From: Hygrophila difformis
Lineage: Eukaryota > Streptophyta > Magnoliopsida > Lamiales > Acanthaceae
NCBI GenBank assembly: GCA_030278955.1
Contig: JAOANR010000003.1
Coordinates: 61,621,628 to 61,685,627, forward strand
Direction: 5' to 3'
DNA length: 64,000 bases
Each line of letters opens with the position of its first letter. The first letter of the stretch is position 1. The position numbers and the translations under genes were made by a program. The notes beneath the pieces are model-generated. The model saw only the letters and a program-made list of their open reading frames with translations, made no database searches and was not told the DNA's origin. This document shows positions 58,673 through 64,000 of the stretch, piece after piece.

Positions 58673-59386
58673 TCAAGGCGATGAAATCAACGGCTGCTGC
58701 TGTATCGGGCAGAAAACCACCATGTAATTAGTTCCTCCGGGACAAGTAAAAAGGGTATGTTGATCCTTGGGGTAGCTGTAAGCATCAGGACACCTCTCCT
58801 TAAAAAACATCGAAAATTCCGTAGGCTGGCAGAGCTGAGGACGAGCAACGCAGCAATACTGCTCCGTCTTAAAAACAAAGCAGGGATTATGACATCCGCC
58901 GGGCGCCTGCAGCTCCGGCGGGCATTGGTCGGTGATATCCGTCGCGCACCTGATCGGCCTCGTGTTGCAGCCGGAAATCGGCCTGATTTCCAACGGCACG
59001 TTGAAACCTTCCATCAGGGTTATGTCGTAGTTATCCAGATCGTTTTCTTGATCCAGCGCGTACTGAATCAGGGTGTTGGGCTGGCCCTTGCCGGGGAGAC
59101 TGCACTCGAGGACGCCGTCGCAGTCGCCGGTCAGGCAGCCGCCGCGGCCGTCCTCATCGAAGGAGCACCCCGTCCGCGCCCAAATACGGCCTGTGATGGT
59201 GCCTGGGGTGACATCGATAGTCCAGGTCTCCCCGGTGTCGAGCTGGCGTCCGCCGCCGGGGGTGGCGGCCGGCCAGACGGTGTAGGGGCAATTGTTTTGA
59301 ATGATGAATGTGGCGGCGGTGGCGCCGCCGATGATGAGGAGGAGGAGGAGGAAAATGGGAAGGGAAATTAAGATTGAAGAATGCAT
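58673..59386 (-). CDS. Thaumatin-like (PR-5/osmotin-like) protein, copy 2
   Basis: A single exon of 237 residues and a tandem paralogue of the gene at 55349. Signal peptide ([12 protein letters not shown]), then ATFIIQNNC. All 16 cysteines are kept and the signature reads [16 protein letters not shown]. Two acidic-cleft residues differ from copy 1: the Glu of AEYAL is Gln (LIQYALDQ) and the Asp of VDGFN is Glu (MEGFN). A 10-residue tail ([10 protein letters not shown]) follows the last cysteine; hydrophobic C-terminal tails direct some osmotins to the vacuole, so vacuolar targeting is possible. The same TATA spacing and the near-identical signal peptide show recent duplication. Confidence 0.95.
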   Translation of the reverse strand: MHSSILISLPIFLLLLLIIGGATAATFIIQNNCPYTVWPAATPGGGRQLDTGETWTIDVTPGTITGRIWARTGCSFDEDGRGGCLTGDCDGVLECSLPGKGQPNTLIQYALDQENDLDNYDITLMEGFNVPLEIRPISGCNTRPIRCATDITDQCPPELQAPGGCHNPCFVFKTEQYCCVARPQLCQPTEFSMFFKERCPDAYSYPKDQHTLFTCPGGTNYMVVFCPIQQQPLISSP

Positions 59387-61232
59387 GTTTGCAATAGATA
59401 TAATTTGAAAACTGGTGGGAAATTTATGGTGGCAGTGAGAGATATATATAATACTCCATATATATAGACTCTGGGAACTTTATTGATTTATTTTTCATTT
59501 ATACTTCAAAAAAAAAAAATGGAAAACTGATTTTGTGTGTTGCAGAAACTGATTTTGTGTGTTGCAGAGGTATGTGTGGATTTATAGTAATCTGTTTGTG
59601 GATTTAAATATAGGGTAAAATTGGAGAAAACCTTCCACAGCATAGCCACAATAATTAGCAATGGTTGCTATAACAAGAGCGACGTGAAATTTTGAAACAT
59701 TCAATATTTGATTAATGAGGAAGTGAATGTGTTTGAGTTACATATGATCATGCCAAATAGGGAAAATACGACGAGTATGGTTATGAGTTCTGTTAGTCAG
59801 TGGACCTTCTGTTCCTATCAAAACTACAAAAGAAAAAATGTTGCAAGTGTTATGAATTTGCACACTCATACCACTGTTGTCTGTTGGGTATTCACTGTTA
59901 TGCAATTCTACAGAAACCACAACACAAAGAAAACAGGAGCACAGAACAAAAATACATACGGATAACAATGATACACAAAGTATAAGACAAATGGAGAAGA
60001 CAACAAACAAATATGAATCTCAGATGATGTTGATCAATCTTCAGGGCTCAGAACCAATCCCAATTAATTGCATCAAGCAACACGCATCGATCACCAAGAT
60101 CCTCCAACACATAGAGAGGGCCAACGGTCTCAAACATGTCACAAAGGTAAGTTCACTCAGATTCCTCACTAGCTCACTGGAGGTCTTCCTCACACACTCA
60201 TGTGTAGTTTGCTCACCCACTCGGATAACTCACACACTCACTCACTGAGAGGCTATTGTGGTGGTTTTGCTACATTGGTGGGTTTTGGCCACACTGGTGG
60301 GATTGCCGGATTCCACACTGGTTGCTCTAACGGGATGACTAATTTATAGGAGGGCTCACAGAGGCATGGCTACAAGAAAGCCACAAGGGGAGCGGGTGTC
60401 TGGCACAAAAGTCTGAGATCAGAACGCGGGCGCCGAAAACAGGTAGGGTGGCGGTAGGCATGCGGGAGTAGGGGTGGCGACAGGCATGCGCATTGATTGA
60501 GCGTAGACACGGGAGACATACGAAGTCAAGCTTAGCAGGCTAATGGCTAGGCTAAAGCTAAGGGGAGTGTTTGAGACTGGTGATTGCTCCAATGAGTGGG
60601 TTTCACAAGGGCTCTAGTGTGCTTGTGCTTATGCACAAGGTGGTATGTGCCACAATTTTTACAGCAAGATTATTAACGAGTTTAATTAACATAAAATGTC
60701 ACACTTTATAACATAAAGTGCAATAATTTCACCGGAAGCTGATGATGAATTAGGCGACAAATTTAGTAATTTGAGGTTTCATCGCGCCTTCTTAAAGAAT
60801 TTTGTAATGACATACATATGTTGCCAAGTTAGAAAAACTAGTATTACCCCACCCAATGGGTGGAAATATAGACAATATGAATAAAAATATTTAATTTAAC
60901 AAATAAAATTGTTCAATTTTATTATGTCGCGTATATTCCCAAAATTCCTTTAACTTTTTTTTTTTTTTTTTGAGGGGAAGATTTTATTTGCTAAATCCAA
61001 GGATAATACATTGAACATGTTTCCCATGCCTAAGAAACAGAAATTGGTTAATCAAGTGTCAGACAAGCAATCAATCGGCAACAGAAATAAATTTGAACAA
61101 CTAGCACTTTGAACAAAAGAAAGACAACAGAGGATTAAATTTTCCATTCTTCTGCTTCAGAATTCCACTTTATCATTCTCCATTAGTCATAGAGGTCGTC
61201 CCGTCCTGTTGTAATTAGTGGCTCATATTTGC
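59387..61232. other. Intergenic region, no firm gene
   Basis: A 21-bp unit (actgattttgtgtgttgcag) is duplicated in tandem at about 59526-59567. The ORF at 59877-60248 has a non-repetitive segment but no recognised domain. Region 60240-60660 is GC-richer (ggtgggttttggccacactgg repeated loosely) and may be an old retroelement remnant. Nothing firmer can be said. Confidence 0.4.
59442..59452 (-). promoter_or_regulatory. TATA box of thaumatin-like gene 2
   Basis: tatatatatc on the minus strand about 58-66 nt upstream of the ATG, as in copy 1. Confidence 0.6.
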
Positions 61233-61500
61233 TGTTGGGATGGGAATAGAGTTGGGCTAAAGGCCCAAGTAGTACATGGTGATAAATGTACTGAAGAGGT
61301 TTTTATTAAAAATAACTGATCACCTGTATATTAGGAGTAAGTTGTGAAACTTGTATTCATCCGGAAAAACTGAAGTGAATGAATGAGAAAAACCTCCGAG
61401 GACGTAGGCAATTGTTTTTAGCCGAACCTCGTTAAATTGTTGTCTCTCTTATTTTGATTTCTGTTTTTGTGCTTTCTTTGTTTCTTCTTTCTGGTTCACA
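61233..61500 (+). repeat. 5' LTR of the edge Copia element
   Basis: 268 bp. The left boundary is taken from the TGTTGG start and cannot be checked against the 3' LTR here. Confidence 0.75.
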
Positions 61501-61526
61501 ATTGGTATCAGAGCCAGGTTTAATTC

Positions 61527-64000
61527 ATGGCTGGTTCTGCAAAATTCGAAGTGTCCAAATTTGATGGGACAGGGAATTTCGCATTGTGGCAACAACGAGT
61601 GCAAGATCTGTTGGCTCAACAGGGTATGCTCAAGGCGTTGGAAGAAAAGAAGCCAGAAAAGATGGAAAAGGCCGATTGGGAAGATTTGCAGGCACGAGCA
61701 GTTGGAACCATCAGGTTATGTTTGTTAGATGATATCGTCTACCATGTAATGGGAGTCGATTCTGCGGCAGAAGTATGGAGAAGGTTGGAGAAACGCTATA
61801 TGGCAAAATCACTCACAAATAAGTTGTATTTGAAACAAAGATTATATAGTTTCAAAATGCAGGAAGGTAGCAATTTCTCTCAACATCTAAATACATTCAA
61901 TCAATTGATGGTTGATTTTCGCAACTTGGATCTGAAAATGGAAGAAGAAGATAAGGCGATGGTCTTACTTTGTTCCCTGCCTTCATCATATGATCATTTG
62001 AAAGATACTCTGACTTATGGAAAAGAGACACTTGTATTGGAAGATACAATTGCAACTTTGGTCTCTCATCATCAGCGTCAATTGGCGGATCGTGTGAATT
62101 CGCAGGGTGACAGCTTATTTGTAAGTCGGGGTAGGGAGATGGAAGATAGAGGGCGTAGAATACATCGAGGTAATTCGGTTAAAAGAGCAGGAAGATCAAA
62201 GTCACGGAAAAGAATACAATGCTATAAGTGTCAACAGTTCGGCCATATTCGGCGTGATTGTCCAAACAGAAAATCATATGTAGAAAGAGGTGGCAATAAA
62301 CCAAAGGTTGCTGAAGATTCTAGTTCTGCAAATGTTGCTGAATTTGATTCGGAAGGCAGTGGTGAATTACTTGTTGTATCAAACACATCTTTAACAGATG
62401 TTTGGATTGTAGACAGTGGGTGCTCATATCATATGACTTCAAATCGTGAATGGTTTGAGTCTTACACTCCAGGAAATTTTGGATCAGTTCTTCTTGGTGA
62501 TGACAAGCCGTGTAATGTCATTGGCATTGGGGAAGTCAGGATTCGAATGTTTGATGGAGTGATCAGAAAGCTGGGCAATGTTAGACATGTGCAAGGATTA
62601 AAGAAAAATTTGATTTCTCTGGGATCTTTACAGAAGAATGGATTTGTATTTAAATCTAGTGCCAGCGGATTACAGATAACACGGGGCGTACTCACTATAA
62701 TGAAAGCAAGTATGACTGAAGGTAACATCTACAAACTAGAAGGAAGTACAGTTGTAGGTGGAGCTTCTGCAGCCGAATCAACCGTTGATACTACTTCATT
62801 GTGGCATGCACGACTTGGCCACATGGGACAAAGTGGTATGGAAGTACTTCATAAGAGGGATTTGTTGAAAGGAGTGCAGACGTGCAAGCTAGAATTTTGC
62901 AAGTTCTGTGTGTTTGGAAAACAATCCAGAGTGCGTTTTAAATCTGGGAAACACACAACTCGTGGTATTTTGGATTATGTGCATACTGATGTATGGGGTC
63001 CAACAAAGCAACCGTCAAATGGTGGAGCTCACTATTTTGTTACTTTTATCGATGATTTCAGTCGCAAGGTATGGGTTTATTTTATAAAGAATAAGTCTGA
63101 TGTCTTTTCTAACTTTAAATTGTGGAAGCAGGAGGTGGAAAATCAGACGAACAGAAAAATAAAGTACCTGCGATCAGACAATGGAACTGAATACACGAGT
63201 AAAGAATTTTTGAGGTTTTGCGAAGAGCATGGTATTCAGAGGCATTTTACTACTCCAAAAACGCCACAGCAGAATGGGGTTTCAGAACGGATGAATCGTA
63301 CTATTATTGAAAAGGCTCGCTGCTTAAGACTTAATGCAGGATTATCCAAGAGATTTTGGGCAGAAGCAGTAAACACAGCTTGTTACTTGATTAATCGATC
63401 ACCACAACGTGCTTTGGATGGCAAGATCGCTGAAGAGGTATGGACAGGATATAATGTTGATTTATCAAATTTACGTATCTTTGGATGTCCAGCATATGTT
63501 CATATTCCAAGTGATGAACGTTCCAAGCTTGATTCAAAATCAAGATCATGTATTTTTATTGGATATAAGAAAGGAACAAAAGGGTATAAATTCTGGAGTC
63601 CAGAATTAAATAAGGTGATCATTAGTCGTGATGCTGTGTTTGATGAAAATCCTTTATTGCCACAAACTCCATTAAATGTCAACCATGCAGATTCAAAGAA
63701 GGTGGAGATGGAGGCTGCTATTTTTGGGTCACAAAATACTAGCAGCAGCACAATAAAGACAAAAGCAACAGATGGAAGTGGAGTTAGACATGAGGAAGTG
63801 TCTAGTGAATCTGCAGAAAAATCTGAGATAGGAACCACAAGAAATCAGTCTATTGCTGAATGTAGAGCAAAGAGAAATCGTAAGCCGCCTGTTAGATATG
63901 GCTTTGACGATGATACAGCTGCTTTTGCTTTTGATGATGATACAATCGCTTTTGCTCTACTAACTTGCTCAAATGATCCAAGTTCCTTTAAAGAAGCAGC
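61527..64000 (+). CDS. Copia gag-pol polyprotein, partial (Tnt1/Tork-like)
   Basis: ATG at 61527, 24 nt after the primer binding site start, open for 824 codons to the window end. The Copia gag domain begins KFDGTGNFALWQQRVQDLL; the zinc knuckle is CYKCQQFGHIRRDC. Protease has WIVDSGCSYHMT. GAG-pre-integrase has LWHARLGHM and CKFCVFGK. The integrase catalytic acids lie in HTDVWGP, RSDNGTEY and NGVSERMN; its C-terminal part includes LRIFGCPAYVHIP and FIGYKKGTKGY. RT and RNase H would follow outside the window. No stop or frameshift is seen, so the copy may be functional. This reading frame is long and reaches the window edge. Confidence 0.93.
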   Translation, partial: MAGSAKFEVSKFDGTGNFALWQQRVQDLLAQQGMLKALEEKKPEKMEKADWEDLQARAVGTIRLCLLDDIVYHVMGVDSAAEVWRRLEKRYMAKSLTNKLYLKQRLYSFKMQEGSNFSQHLNTFNQLMVDFRNLDLKMEEEDKAMVLLCSLPSSYDHLKDTLTYGKETLVLEDTIATLVSHHQRQLADRVNSQGDSLFVSRGREMEDRGRRIHRGNSVKRAGRSKSRKRIQCYKCQQFGHIRRDCPNRKSYVERGGNKPKVAEDSSSANVAEFDSEGSGELLVVSNTSLTDVWIVDSGCSYHMTSNREWFESYTPGNFGSVLLGDDKPCNVIGIGEVRIRMFDGVIRKLGNVRHVQGLKKNLISLGSLQKNGFVFKSSASGLQITRGVLTIMKASMTEGNIYKLEGSTVVGGASAAESTVDTTSLWHARLGHMGQSGMEVLHKRDLLKGVQTCKLEFCKFCVFGKQSRVRFKSGKHTTRGILDYVHTDVWGPTKQPSNGGAHYFVTFIDDFSRKVWVYFIKNKSDVFSNFKLWKQEVENQTNRKIKYLRSDNGTEYTSKEFLRFCEEHGIQRHFTTPKTPQQNGVSERMNRTIIEKARCLRLNAGLSKRFWAEAVNTACYLINRSPQRALDGKIAEEVWTGYNVDLSNLRIFGCPAYVHIPSDERSKLDSKSRSCIFIGYKKGTKGYKFWSPELNKVIISRDAVFDENPLLPQTPLNVNHADSKKVEMEAAIFGSQNTSSSTIKTKATDGSGVRHEEVSSESAEKSEIGTTRNQSIAECRAKRNRKPPVRYGFDDDTAAFAFDDDTIAFALLTCSNDPSSFKEA

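Larger units (their letters stand above)
61233..64000 (+). mobile_element. Copia retrotransposon, 5' part, cut by the window edge
   Basis: 5' LTR 61233-61500 (TGTTGGGA to TTCACA), primer binding site tggtatcagagc at 61503 (initiator tRNA-Met), then an uninterrupted gag-pol. The 3' LTR lies outside the window. The layout and protein resemble the Tnt1/Tork branch. Confidence 0.92.

Noticed and set aside
59877..60248. 123-codon ORF between thaumatin-like gene 2 and the Copia element
   Set aside because: No domain, no splice or promoter support; may be part of an old element.

Overview
The window is nuclear DNA of a flowering plant, almost certainly a eudicot. Supporting this are spliced genes with short GT-AG introns, plant-specific families (two-domain LIM protein, CLE peptide, thaumatin-like PR-5 proteins), AT-rich intergenic DNA, and plant retrotransposons primed by initiator tRNA-Met. 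The sequence does not identify the species; an asterid is only a guess. About two thirds of the window is transposable-element DNA.

Host genes are few and mostly on the minus strand: a PLIM2-like LIM protein (107-1426, with a 14-nt microexon), a CLE signalling peptide (31090-31362, plus strand), the TFIIE beta subunit (34932-36875, with an intron in its 5' UTR), and two tandem thaumatin-like proteins (55349-56026 and 58673-59386). The second thaumatin-like copy has a changed acidic cleft and a C-terminal tail.

Layout: 1-2.1 kb LIM gene; 2.1-10.7 kb small elements (SINEs, a TIR element holding three tandem snapback repeats, an internally deleted Copia element with intact LTRs and target-site duplication, a Stowaway MITE, a Helitron and a hAT-like MITE); 10.7-15.8 kb a decayed full-length Copia element; 15.9-28.5 kb a 12.6-kb Ty3/Gypsy element of the Tat lineage with open gag and pol and a second RNase H; 28.5-39.4 kb the CLE and TFIIE beta genes among SINEs and MITEs; 39.4-52.7 kb one 13.2-kb Mutator-like element; 52.7-61.2 kb MITEs and the thaumatin-like pair; 61.2-64 kb the first part of a Copia element whose gag-pol is still open at the window edge.

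Two elements deserve most attention. The Tat-lineage element carries, antisense to gag-pol, a complete-looking gene with three introns (27617-24389) encoding a plant-mobile-domain protein with a coiled-coil tail, and a second small antisense ORF with its own TATA box. The Mutator-like element (39436-52679) has GC-rich terminal inverted repeats of about 170 bp, a spliced MuDR-type transposase, a convergent spliced Ulp1-type cysteine protease gene with its H-D-Q-C residues intact, a 5-kb array of repeated exon-like modules and a 1.2-kb A/T-only minisatellite. It resembles the Kaonashi-type (ULP-carrying) MULEs.
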